NCBI GenBank assembly: GCA_016704445.1
Contig: JADJAE010000150.1
Location: 124,001-188,000 of the forward strand
Source of the DNA: Deltaproteobacteria bacterium
GTDB lineage: Bacteria > Myxococcota_A > Polyangia > Polyangiales > Ga0077539
DNA: 64,000 nt
Reading direction: 5' to 3'
Positions 8,121 to 16,187 of the stretch are shown piece by piece. How positions within the stretch are numbered: the stretch's first letter is position 1; every line of letters starts with the position of its first letter. The position numbers and the translations under genes are program-made. Below the pieces are notes generated by a model, which made no database searches, was not told where the DNA came from, and saw nothing but the letters and a program-made list of their open reading frames with translations.

Positions 8121-9506
8121 TCACTCCACCGGGACGTGCTCGCGGAGCGCGGGGCGCAACGGGGCGGCGGGGCGCGTCGTGGGTCGAGTCGGCCGCGCGG
8201 GGATTGTTCGTTGAGGCGTTGGCGGCGTGCTGGCGTCGGCGAGCGCGACGGGTGTCGGTAGGACGGGTGTCGGTAGAGCGGGCGGTGGGGCCGCCGCGTA
8301 GGTCGGAGGCGGAGCAGGCAGCGCAGGCGCGGGCGCGGTGGCTTGCGATGGGGCGTGGGTCGAGCGCGATTGCAGCAGGAAGATCACCGACGCCAGCGAG
8401 ACGAGCGCGAGGGCGACGAGGGTGATCCAGGCGTGCGAGGACGACGGCGCAGGCGAGGTGGGGTGAGAGGCGACGGCGACCGGGGCGAGCGGCGCAGAGG
8501 CGCGCGGGGTCGTGACGGCCGACGGGTCGGGGCCGGTGGCGTGAGACGACCATCGGGCGCTCGGGCGCCAGGTAGCGGACACGGGGGATGTGGCGTCGAG
8601 GGCCTGGAGGAACTCCCGGGCGTGCTGGAAGCGCTCGGCGGGGCGGAGGGCGAGGGCGCGGGCGAGGATGGGTTCCCAGGGGCCGACGTCGAGGCCGAAC
8701 TTCGCGGGCGTGGGACGGAGCGGCGAGAGGGCGTCGACGGTGAGCGCGGTGCTGTCGTCGCCACGGATGGGCGCCTGATCGGTGAGCACCTCGGTGAGGA
8801 GCAGCGCGAGGGCGTGGACGTCGGTCCAGGGGCCGGTGCGGGTGGAGCCGATCTGCTCGGAGGCAGCGTAGGCCGGGGTGTAGGCGCGGAGCTCGGTGCG
8901 CGTGGCGGTGGCGCCGGAGGGGGCGGACTCGTCATCGGACATCGACTTGGCGATGCCGAAGTCGAGGAGCTTGGGCTCGATGCCCTGGCGGGTGCGCGCG
9001 AGCATGATGTTGGCGGGCTTCAGGTCGCGGTGAGCGACGCCCTCGTCGTGCGCCACGGCGAGCGCGTCGAAGACCGGGCGCAAGAGGGCGAGCGCGTCGG
9101 CGGGAGACTGGCCGCCGTGGTGGCGACGGGCGGCGAGGGCGTCGTCGAGGGTGTGGCCGTCGATCCATTCGAGGACGATCCAGGGGGCGGCGCCGCCGGC
9201 GGGGAGGAGGCCGCCGCCGAAGTCGAGGATGCGGACGATGCCGGGGTGTTCGAGGCGGGCGATGGTGCGGGCCTCGAAGACGAACTTATCAATGAAGGCC
9301 TTACGGGAAGCGTCGGGGAGGGACGGAGGGGTCTTGAGGACCTTGATGGCGACAGGCTTCTGGAGCGTGCGGTGGGTCCCGCGGTAGACGACGCCGAAGC
9401 CGCCCTCGGCGACGACCGAGTGGACGTCGTACTTGCCATCGAGGCGAACGCCTACGAGGGCGAAGGGGTCGGTGGGGACGAGGGTGGTGGGGCTGGAGGT
9501 GGTCAT
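8121..9506 (-). CDS. Ser/Thr protein kinase with C-terminal membrane anchor (locus A)
   Basis: This is a 461-residue Hanks-type kinase. Visible are the Gly-rich loop AEGGFGVV (33-40), Lys55 in VAIKVLK, HRDLKPAN (159-166, catalytic Asp161), DFG (182-184) and DVHALALLL for the F helix. The APE position reads ASE, whereas the paralogue at 51083 has SPE. The kinase is followed by a linker, one transmembrane helix (about 375-395) and a Pro/Ala-rich extracytoplasmic tail ending REHVPVE. It is the last gene of locus A, 22 bases after the surface-protein gene. It probably phosphorylates cytoplasmic targets in response to the envelope proteins encoded upstream; that link is inference. Confidence 0.92.
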   Translation of the reverse strand: MTTSSPTTLVPTDPFALVGVRLDGKYDVHSVVAEGGFGVVYRGTHRTLQKPVAIKVLKTPPSLPDASRKAFIDKFVFEARTIARLEHPGIVRILDFGGGLLPAGGAAPWIVLEWIDGHTLDDALAARRHHGGQSPADALALLRPVFDALAVAHDEGVAHRDLKPANIMLARTRQGIEPKLLDFGIAKSMSDDESAPSGATATRTELRAYTPAYAASEQIGSTRTGPWTDVHALALLLTEVLTDQAPIRGDDSTALTVDALSPLRPTPAKFGLDVGPWEPILARALALRPAERFQHAREFLQALDATSPVSATWRPSARWSSHATGPDPSAVTTPRASAPLAPVAVASHPTSPAPSSSHAWITLVALALVSLASVIFLLQSRSTHAPSQATAPAPALPAPPPTYAAAPPPALPTPVLPTPVALADASTPPTPQRTIPARPTRPTTRPAAPLRPALREHVPVE

Positions 9507-9528
9507 GCGCTGGGCATGGGGGAAGGGG

Positions 9529-10398
9529 TCAGTTGAGCTGGGTGACGACGATTCGACTGCAGCGAACGATTGTCTGCACATACGATCCGGCGGACAGTTC
9601 GCCCGTAAACTGAATGGTATACGGGACCGATGACTGGAATGTTCCAGTCGCCTGTATCGGAACAGTCTGCGTGCCGAGCGATGAGCTGCTCCCGTTTCGA
9701 TCTGTCGTGTCGACAGGGACTTGAATCGAGACGAAATTCGTCGGCCCTGGCGTGGAAACCACGACGACCGAGATTCTAGCGACCCCTGTGACCACACATT
9801 GCGATGTGATCGAGAAAACGCTCGTAGCCCTTGGTGTAAATGTAAATGTTGTTCCCGGGATCGCGGCATTGGACATAGCAGGTGCTGCCTGTCCACCGAT
9901 GGTCACCATCCCAGATCCGGAGCTTACTTCTACCTGCCGAGGCTGCGCCAACGCCTCCACAGCCGCGATCCGCGCCTCCAACGGCCCCGAAGCTCCGGCT
10001 GCCCGTCCCGCTTCCAGCGCGTACGGCACTGCGCCCAGCTTGGTACGAGCGAAGGTCGTGCTGTCCACCAGCACCTCGGCCCACAGGTTGGGGTTCGACC
10101 TCACCGCGCCGGTGCACGCGGCATCGAGCTCGATACGGAAGCGCCCTCCCGAGAACGCCGTGTTCGGCGCGACCGTCGTACACGCCGCGGTGCCGCCCGA
10201 TGCCATGTCCCACAGGCGGATCGTGACGTTGCGCATCCCCTCGACGGGGCGTCCGCCGTCATCCAGCACGCCGCCGTAGTACAGCGGCGACGCGGTCGGA
10301 ACCCCGTCGGCCCTCGCGCGCCCGACCCGATACGCGACCACTCCTACGAGCGCGCACAGCCCGAGTGTCACCAGCGCCGACGTCTTGCGGATGTTCAT
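9529..10398 (-). CDS. Secreted/anchored surface protein, conserved head and variable tail (locus A)
   Basis: A 289-residue product with an N-terminal hydrophobic segment (residues 8-24) acting as signal or anchor, then a conserved domain of about 140 residues containing PLYYGGVLDDGGRPVEG, NVTIRLWD and SGGRFRI and ending in the KLGAVPYALEAGRA motif seen in many bacterial fibre or surface proteins. A beta-rich Ser/Thr/Val tail follows. The tail DNA (about 9529-9960) is visibly less GC-rich than its surroundings and is unlike the tail of the paralogue at 50217. Its ATG overlaps the ancestral stop of the lipoprotein gene (ATGA). A ligand-binding or contact role is a guess from architecture. Confidence 0.8.
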   Translation of the reverse strand: MNIRKTSALVTLGLCALVGVVAYRVGRARADGVPTASPLYYGGVLDDGGRPVEGMRNVTIRLWDMASGGTAACTTVAPNTAFSGGRFRIELDAACTGAVRSNPNLWAEVLVDSTTFARTKLGAVPYALEAGRAAGASGPLEARIAAVEALAQPRQVEVSSGSGMVTIGGQAAPAMSNAAIPGTTFTFTPRATSVFSITSQCVVTGVARISVVVVSTPGPTNFVSIQVPVDTTDRNGSSSSLGTQTVPIQATGTFQSSVPYTIQFTGELSAGSYVQTIVRCSRIVVTQLN

Positions 10399-10467
10399 GG
10401 AACCAATCCCCCAGCAAGGCAGAGTGAGCTCGCGCAGGTGCGGCCACTGAACTCGAAGCCCGTCTCC

Positions 10468-11979
10468 CATCCATTTCACGGTGACGTGACAGTAGTCGGC
10501 AGTGAAGACAACAGTCGACCGTCCCGCATCTCGGGGGAGAGTGCAGTCGATCGAGTGCGCAAGATCTGAGATTGCCCTGCGAGGCTCCGGGAGGATACGG
10601 GACCCATGACGCCCGACAAGCCCCGTCGATCATGCAGCACGTCCTCAGCCGGTACGGCGGGTTCCCCGCTCTCGCTGATGGTCCGCATCGGCCTGGAGCA
10701 CTGCTTTCCGAGCGCGGCGCTCGACGGGTTTTCGAGGGAGCCGCACGAAAACGTACCAACGAGTTGGCGTTCTCGGCCACGGTCGCCTGCTCGGTCTGGT
10801 CGTGACGGGTGGCCAGCCGTCGGTGCGCGCCGCGTACCCGCACGGCGAGGTGGGGGGTCACCCTAAGGCGGTCTACGAGAAGCTCCAAACGTCGAACCGG
10901 CTGTCAGCGCCGCGATGGTCCGGGGCACAGCGGACCGCGCCGCCATGCTGATCCGGTCGATGAAAGGGGAGCGAGCGCCGTGGCTGTCGGGGTTTCGGGT
11001 GATGGTGCTCGATGGCAACCTCTCGCGGCGACCGATCGTCGCTGGCGGCTTCGGGAAGCGTGGCCGGTCCGCTCCGGCCCTTGCTGGGGTCTTCAGCCCG
11101 CCCTGGGACTGGTGCGGGCGGTGGTTCCGCGAGGACGGCCACGCTCAAGAGCGCGATCCTGCGGTCCTGCCGATGGTATCGCCCGGCGAGCTGGATCTGC
11201 GATCGGACCCGGGGCGTCCTCTGGGGCATCCACAGCGACACGGGCGTTCGTGATTCGTCAGCCGCGACCTGATCACTCGTCCGTTCGGCGCACTGATCTC
11301 GTGCGGCCGGATCGGGCCGGCGAGGTCTTCGAACAGGACGTGGGATGGGTGGAGGACGGCCGCACCCTCCCTCCGTCGGTCCGCTCGACCGGGCGCGCGA
11401 CGGCGACATGGCACCTCCTCCGAACCTCCCAAAGAGATGGCCAGTGCCATTGGATCGCGGATCTCTATCGGAAGCGCTGGAGCATCGGACGGCGTTTCAA
11501 CAACTCGCACTCTGGCTCAACGCGGAACTCGGGCTGGGATATCCCAAGGCCGCTCTCTTGGATTCTGCGTGGGACTGCTCTCGTACAACCTTCTGCCCGT
11601 GGTGGGCGTCGCTGCCAGGCCGTGCACGGCGAGGAAGGTCGATGAGGAGGTCTCGGGATACCTGATCGCGAACGATGTTCGAATGATGCGCCGGGACTGG
11701 ACGTCATGGTCGAGGCCGAAGAGTGGACCGGGATACGGCGGGCTGTCCGCCGAGGGAGATGGCCATCGTCATGCTGACGCTGGCCCGGCAGGATCTTCGG
11801 CGGCTCCCCAGGCGAACGGGGGAAGACGCCTGCTCGCACTCGCTTCAAGGGCGAAACCCACGTATCGACAAACGCTTGCTCGACGAAGCGCGAGCTCGGA
11901 AGTCACGAGATTGAACACTCGAGTCGGCACGAATGGTGGCCCCAGCGAGAATCGATGTCACTGCACCGTGAAATGGCTG
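10468..11979 (+). mobile_element. IS4-family-like insertion sequence, 1512 bp, 9-bp target duplication
   Basis: The ends are imperfect inverted repeats: CCATTTCACGGTGACGTGAC from 10471 and, read from the other end at 11976, CCATTTCACGGTGCAGTGAC. The sequence CCCGTCTCC lies directly outside both ends (10459-10467 and 11980-11988) and is a perfect 9-bp target duplication. The interior holds one decayed transposase gene on the plus strand. The insertion is oriented opposite to the operon it interrupts. Confidence 0.9.
10606..11914 (+). pseudogene. IS4-family DDE transposase, multiply frameshifted
   Basis: No continuous frame spans the element, but pieces in changing frames line up with an IS4-type transposase: LMVRIGLEHCFPSAALDG near 10670, RSMKGERAPWLSGFRV then VLDGN near 11000 (first catalytic Asp region), DGHAQER then VLPMVSPGEL near 11160, ADLYRKRWSI near 11460 (the Tyr/Arg/Lys-Glu region, with the Glu lost through frame change) and VDEEVSGYLIANDVR near 11640. 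At least four indels are needed to read it through. It cannot encode an active transposase; movement would need a related enzyme in trans. Confidence 0.8.
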
Positions 11980-12400
11980 CCCGTCTCCGTCAATCGAAGT
12001 GAACCCGCGGCGGCGCCTGCACCAGCCGTCGAGGCGATGCCGTGAGCCCGGAGCGTGAGCCCGGTCGGAGGGACTCCGCTGTCGGGCGTCTCGACGCCGG
12101 TATCGACAGCGCCGACATCGACGCTGACCACCACATCAGCCTCCACCGAGCCCGTGTCGGTCGCTCCCGCATCGATGAACCCGACGTCGGACCCGATCAC
12201 CACGTCGGTGCCGATCGGCCCGAGGTCGGTCCTCATCACGTCGGTGCCGATGGTCCCGTCTCTCGGGATCACCACATCCACCCGCGCAGCGTCGGACGGG
12301 CGCGCCCCCGCGTCACGGGGTCGAAACTCCCAGTCGTCATTGGCGCATCCCGCCAGCGAGAGCAGCAGCGTCGCAAGGTGGCCGAGGCGTTGCGTCGCGC

Positions 12401-13444
12401 TCACAGTGCTCCTCCGAAGGACAACCCCGCGCTGCCAGGATGGACCCACGCCGAGGGCCGTAGCGCTCGCGCCTCTCCGCGGCCGGAGCGAGCGACGAAG
12501 AACCACGTCAGGCCACCCGCGATGGCCGCAGCGCCGAGGCCCATGGCGAGGTTGGTCCCGAGGGTGAAGCTGCGTGCGGTCTCGTTGGAATCAATGGACG
12601 ACGGATCGCAGCCTCGGGCGTCGCAGGCCGCGTCGCGGTCGGCGATCGCGCTGCCGCGCATCGACCAGAGAACACCAGCGACGATCAGGGAGGCGGCGCC
12701 CGCTCCCACGACCACCCATGGACCTGCTCCAGGGCCGCTGACCGTGGTCGTCACTCGTGGTGCCTCGATGTGAGTCGATGGCACGGGCGACGGCGCATCC
12801 GTCGTGGTCGTCGGTGCAACGTCCGCGGTCGTCGGCGCGCGCATCGCCAGCGCGACGTCGATGGTGATCGAACCGCCGCTGGCGACGCGGATCGTCTGCT
12901 CGAAGGTGCGTCCGTCCGAGTGGCTGGCGCGCACGGTGACGTCTCCAGGATCGACCGGGATCGGCACCCCCCAGCCCGCGGGAGGAATCGACTGGGTGCC
13001 GATGCGAACCGAAGCGCCGTCGTCCGCTGGAGGCACGCGGACCGTCACCCGGGCGACCTGCGTGGCGAGCGCCGCCGCGAGCTCGCGGCAGTTGCGCGTG
13101 ATGCGGGCGCGGTTGCGGAGGGAGCCATCGCGGGACGCGTCCGACGCGCAGCGCCGGGCGTGGTCGAGCGCGTCGGCGATGTGCCCGAGCTGCTCGTGCT
13201 CCTGAGCGATCATCAGCCCCAGAGACGGCGTCGTCCGGAGCTGCGCCGCCCTCGTCGCCAGGTCGAGCGCCCGCGCGTGGTCGCCCGCCTCGCGCGCCGA
13301 CTCGGCCTGCGCGACGAGGTCACGGCGCAGCGCCTCGTCGGCGGTTTGGGCGGAGGCGGCCGGGGTCGCCGCGGCCACGGCGAGCGCACCCGCGAGCGCC
13401 AATGAACGTATCCTCCCCTCGGTCCAGACATCGGCGCGGACCAT
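12401..13444 (-). CDS. TPR / PEGA-like membrane protein (locus A, first gene)
   Basis: A 347-residue product with a signal peptide (hydrophobic core residues ~14-32, cleavage after ASA), a short TPR-like helical region (about 40-125), a beta domain with VRVPPADDGASVRIG and VDPGDVTVRA that resembles PEGA or other carbohydrate-binding-like modules, a Thr/Pro-rich linker, and two transmembrane segments (about 245-265 and 305-320) with DAACDARGCDPSS between them. Such proteins are common in myxobacteria beside Ser/Thr kinases. It heads the locus A operon and overlaps the lipoprotein gene by 4 bases. A truncated paralogue lies at 49236. Exact function unknown. Confidence 0.78.
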   Translation of the reverse strand: MVRADVWTEGRIRSLALAGALAVAAATPAASAQTADEALRRDLVAQAESAREAGDHARALDLATRAAQLRTTPSLGLMIAQEHEQLGHIADALDHARRCASDASRDGSLRNRARITRNCRELAAALATQVARVTVRVPPADDGASVRIGTQSIPPAGWGVPIPVDPGDVTVRASHSDGRTFEQTIRVASGGSITIDVALAMRAPTTADVAPTTTTDAPSPVPSTHIEAPRVTTTVSGPGAGPWVVVGAGAASLIVAGVLWSMRGSAIADRDAACDARGCDPSSIDSNETARSFTLGTNLAMGLGAAAIAGGLTWFFVARSGRGEARALRPSAWVHPGSAGLSFGGAL

Positions 13445-13466
13445 AGCCGAAGCCTTCGGCGAGCGT

Positions 13467-13511
13467 CCATGCGCGGCACACCCAGGGGTGCCCTTTCCAG
13501 ACCGCGCATGG
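13467..13511 (-). terminator. Intergenic hairpin between ParB-like gene and locus A
   Basis: CCATGCGCGG at 13467-13476 pairs with CCGCGCATGG at 13502-13511, and an inner GGCAC/GTGCC stem extends it. No T-run follows. It lies in a 134-base gap downstream of the minus-strand ParB-like gene and upstream of locus A, so it may end the upstream transcript or be a small repeat. Weak call. Confidence 0.4.
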
Positions 13512-13578
13512 AGGGCGTGGGCGGTCGCGCCCCTACGCTTCGCTCCGGGTGAGGCGGTGACTGCCGACCCGAGCGCCG

Positions 13579-14583
13579 CTATTCGAGCAACCCCATCGCT
13601 TCATCCGACAAGCCCAGCGCGCTCAGCCGCCGGGTCACCTCTTCATCCCACTTCCGCGCGCCCCCCGGGAGCACCCGACCGTAGCAGGCCCGCGACGGCC
13701 ACGGCCGGTCGTCGAAGGCCATCCGGTACAGCTCATTGATCGACGCAGTCGGCACCGCCGGGGTCATTGACGACATCCTCTCCGCCTGCGCGACGAGCGC
13801 GTCCCTCTTCTTCTCATCAATGCTCACCGGCCAGAACTTCAGCGCCGAGACGTGCAGCCACGGCACCGGCACCCCCTCCGCGCGCGCCGCGGCGTAGCGG
13901 TCGTGCCCATCGAGCAGCGCGAACATGGTCAGCGCCGCGACGTCGGTGACCAGCACCGGGGGGAGCGTCCCCTCGCGCGCCCGCTTGCGCCACATCTTCA
14001 CCCGACTGCTCTCCGGCGGCGACGCCCGCCGCATCGGCAGCACCGCGTCGGCCCCGTTGAGCCTCGCGCTCTCTGTGTAGAGGTCCTCCAGCCAGGCGTC
14101 GCTCTGCGCTCGCGCGATCACCGGGCGCGCCGCGTCCCAGCGCGACGAGGCCGCGTCCCGCGCGCGCCGCTCCCCCACCACGGTGAGGCTCGCCACGTCT
14201 CGCGCGTGCGTCGGCGCCACCCACCACAGCCCTGGCCGCAGCGGCGATCGCCCCGACGCCGCCATCTCTTCCATGAACCAGCGCGACCAGTGCCGCCACC
14301 ACGCGACCGTCCCCGGCGCCGCACTCACCGACTGCAGGTCGTCCGTCGTGATGGGGCGCACCACCGCGTCGTCGTGGGTCATCGGCTCGCCGCGCAGCAG
14401 CACGAGGCCCGTCCATCCGGGCTCGACGCGGCCCCACCAGCGCGCTCCATCCCCCGCGGTGATGCGCACTCGACCCGGGCGCACCACGTCGATGTTCCAC
14501 GCTGGTCGGCGGGGGACATCGTCCGCGGTGAGGGTCACCGTGATCCCCTCCCAGGCGCCGTCGTCGATGTCCTTCCAGTGCAC
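13579..14583 (-). CDS. Protein with ParB/sulfiredoxin-like motif, function unknown
   Basis: The product has 334 residues from a GTG at 14583, placed two bases after the stop of the PI-PLC-like gene, so the two are probably co-translated. The middle contains PPVLVTDVAALTMFALLDGH then DRYAAARAEGVPVPWLHV; the LDGHDRYAAA stretch is the G-H-R-type motif of ParB-like nucleotide-binding folds. The N-terminal third is Trp-rich beta structure; the C-terminus is helical. No signal peptide is seen, so it should be cytoplasmic. Partnership with a secreted phosphodiesterase is puzzling and no pathway can be named. Confidence 0.65.
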   Translation of the reverse strand: MHWKDIDDGAWEGITVTLTADDVPRRPAWNIDVVRPGRVRITAGDGARWWGRVEPGWTGLVLLRGEPMTHDDAVVRPITTDDLQSVSAAPGTVAWWRHWSRWFMEEMAASGRSPLRPGLWWVAPTHARDVASLTVVGERRARDAASSRWDAARPVIARAQSDAWLEDLYTESARLNGADAVLPMRRASPPESSRVKMWRKRAREGTLPPVLVTDVAALTMFALLDGHDRYAAARAEGVPVPWLHVSALKFWPVSIDEKKRDALVAQAERMSSMTPAVPTASINELYRMAFDDRPWPSRACYGRVLPGGARKWDEEVTRRLSALGLSDEAMGLLE

Positions 14584-14585
14584 CC

Positions 14586-15590
14586 CTACATCCCCGCGTC
14601 GGCGGCCTCGGCGTCGAGCGCCTCGCACGCCGCGAAGAGGTCGCCGGTCTCGTAGAAGTCCACCGTCACGAAGTTGGGCAGCCGACCCCGCGATTGCCGA
14701 CAACGCCTCGCCCGATCCACCAGGAAGGGGTCGTGATTGACCATGTCCGCCAGCCGGGGAAGCGCGGTGGGAGCCGTCAGGAAGTGGTTGAGGATGAAGA
14801 GGGAATTCCCGCTCCGACCGCGGTTCTCGCGGCAGTCGAGGTCCGCCGGGGTCGTCGCGCTGAAGGGCGTCTCCTGGGCGAAGTCCCACACCGCCATGTC
14901 CCATGGGCGCGTCGGGTCGGCGTTGTCGTCGAGGATCACCACCCGCCGCCCCGAGGACACCATCGCCCCGAGCGTCGGCCACGGAGCGCCCACCGCCTGC
15001 GTATGCAGGTCTTCGAGCATCCCCGCCTCGCGCAGCGCGCCCTCCAGCTCCGGCCCTTCGATGTAGCTCTCCAGGATCAACACCACGACCTCTTCGGGGT
15101 GCTCATCCATGAAGGTTCCGATGTCGCAGAGGCCCTCGGCCAGGCGGCGACGGCCGATGGTGCACGGCCCGTGGCAGAGGTACGCGTCGCCCTGGTAGCG
15201 GTGCAGGTCGATCATCAGCCCCCGCACCCCGTCGCCGAGCTGGCGCGACATCGAGCGCTCCTGGTTGGGCAGCGTGAAGCGGTCGGCCCGGGTGGACATC
15301 GCGTTGTGCGTCGTCGGAAACACCACCTGGTCGAGCCGTCGCGCGCACCGTGACGCCGCGCCGTTGCAGCGGGTGGGCGTCACGACGGGAGCCGGTCGCC
15401 GCCGCTCGCAGCGCCATGGGGGCTTCACCGGGACGTCGGCCGTGAGCACGTCGGCGACGTCCTCCGTGAGCACGTCGGCGACGGCGTCGAGCGCGACCGA
15501 GGGCTGCGCCGCATCCGCCGTCGAGAGGGGAGTCTCCCCGCAGCCCACCACCCCCACCAGAACCATCCCTGCGAGCGCGCGTACCAGCAT
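14586..15590 (-). CDS. PI-PLC X-domain-like lipoprotein
   Basis: A 334-residue lipoprotein: hydrophobic N-terminus with lipobox VGVVGC, an acidic spacer with a repeated ADVLTADVP-like element, then a phosphatidylinositol phospholipase C X-like TIM barrel. Supporting motifs are FPTTHNAMSTR (first catalytic His, replacing the usual GTHNSY), GVRGLMIDLHRYQGD, LCHGPC (second catalytic His), HPEEVVVLILES and FVTVDFYETGDL. Such bacterial enzymes cleave glycerophosphoinositides or related phosphodiesters by general acid-base catalysis at the cell surface. Substrate cannot be read from sequence. The gene is divergent from the redox operon at 15717. Confidence 0.85.
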   Translation of the reverse strand: MLVRALAGMVLVGVVGCGETPLSTADAAQPSVALDAVADVLTEDVADVLTADVPVKPPWRCERRRPAPVVTPTRCNGAASRCARRLDQVVFPTTHNAMSTRADRFTLPNQERSMSRQLGDGVRGLMIDLHRYQGDAYLCHGPCTIGRRRLAEGLCDIGTFMDEHPEEVVVLILESYIEGPELEGALREAGMLEDLHTQAVGAPWPTLGAMVSSGRRVVILDDNADPTRPWDMAVWDFAQETPFSATTPADLDCRENRGRSGNSLFILNHFLTAPTALPRLADMVNHDPFLVDRARRCRQSRGRLPNFVTVDFYETGDLFAACEALDAEAADAGM

Positions 15591-15656
15591 CGGAGCCCCA
15601 TCGTGACACAACCACCCTCGAGACCCGTCACCCGCAGGGCCCTCGACCCTCCCTGC

Positions 15657-15674
15657 ATTTGACGGAGATCAAAT
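15657..15674. promoter_or_regulatory. FNR/CRP-like operator upstream of redox operon
   Basis: ATTTGACGGAGATCAAAT is an 18-base dyad with perfect ATTTGA/TCAAAT arms. It contains TTGAC-N4-ATCAA, one base from the FNR consensus TTGAT-N4-ATCAA. It lies 42 bases upstream of the tlpA-like ATG in a 126-base divergent intergenic region, a usual place for a Crp/FNR-family regulator. Which regulator binds, and whether it acts on the lipoprotein side too, is unknown. Confidence 0.55.
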
Positions 15675-15716
15675 CGCCCCCATGGCGCGAGGCGCATCGA
15701 TGGCGGGAGGCCAACG

Positions 15717-16187
15717 ATGAAGCGCGCCCTCCATGGATTGTTCTTCTCTCTCCTGTTCGCGGCCACGCCGGGACAGCCATCCCCCTCGCTCGACGCGCCC
15801 ACCTTGCAGGGGCCGCGCTTCTCCCTTGAACGCCTCCGGGGGCGCGTCGTGGTGGTGGACTTCTGGGCCAGCTGGTGCGAGCCGTGCCGACGCTCCTTTC
15901 CAGCGCTCAACGACCTCTCCCGGCGCTACGCAGCCCGCGGCGTCACCGTGGTGGGCGTGTCGGTCGACGACGAGGCGAGCAACTACCAGCGCTTCGTCCG
16001 CGAGCTCCGTCCGACCTTCGCGGTGGTGCACGACGCCTCGCACCAGATCGCCGATCGCTGGGCGCCCTCGTCGATGCCCACCACCTACGTCATCGGCCGC
16101 GACGGGGTGATCGCCGCGGTGCTCACTGGCGATGAGGTCCAGCAGGTCGAGGCCCGCGTGCTCGCCGCGCTGGGGGAGACCCGCTGA
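15717..16187 (+). CDS. TlpA/ResA-like periplasmic thioredoxin
   Basis: A 156-residue exported thioredoxin: signal peptide (residues 1-20), then a thioredoxin fold with the active site WCEPC (Cys54, Cys57), GVTVVGVSVDDE after it, and the cis-proline loop SSMPTTYVI near residue 119. Members keep cysteines reduced for heme attachment or other envelope maturation. It is the first gene of the operon and its TGA overlaps the ATG of apbE by one base. With CxxCH proteins downstream, a role in cytochrome c maturation or Cys reduction is likely but inferred. Confidence 0.9.
   Translation: MKRALHGLFFSLLFAATPGQPSPSLDAPTLQGPRFSLERLRGRVVVVDFWASWCEPCRRSFPALNDLSRRYAARGVTVVGVSVDDEASNYQRFVRELRPTFAVVHDASHQIADRWAPSSMPTTYVIGRDGVIAAVLTGDEVQQVEARVLAALGETR

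Larger units (their letters stand above)
10396..12404 (-). pseudogene. Lipoprotein gene split by an IS4-type element (locus A)
   Basis: The gene starts at a GTG (12404) overlapping the TGA of the upstream gene (GTGA). Its product has a lipobox ending SLAGC, then an Asp/Val/Thr-rich low-complexity linker. The frame runs into an insertion sequence at 11979 and now ends at a TGA inside it. Removing the element and one 9-bp target copy rejoins LRLTETG to FEFSGRTC and on to CLAGGLVP and a stop at 10396, exactly overlapping the next ATG. The rebuilt C-terminus matches the paralogue before 50220, which ends CAVGGLVP. The truncated product may still be made and exported, but the conserved Cys-containing end is lost. 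Confidence 0.88.
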
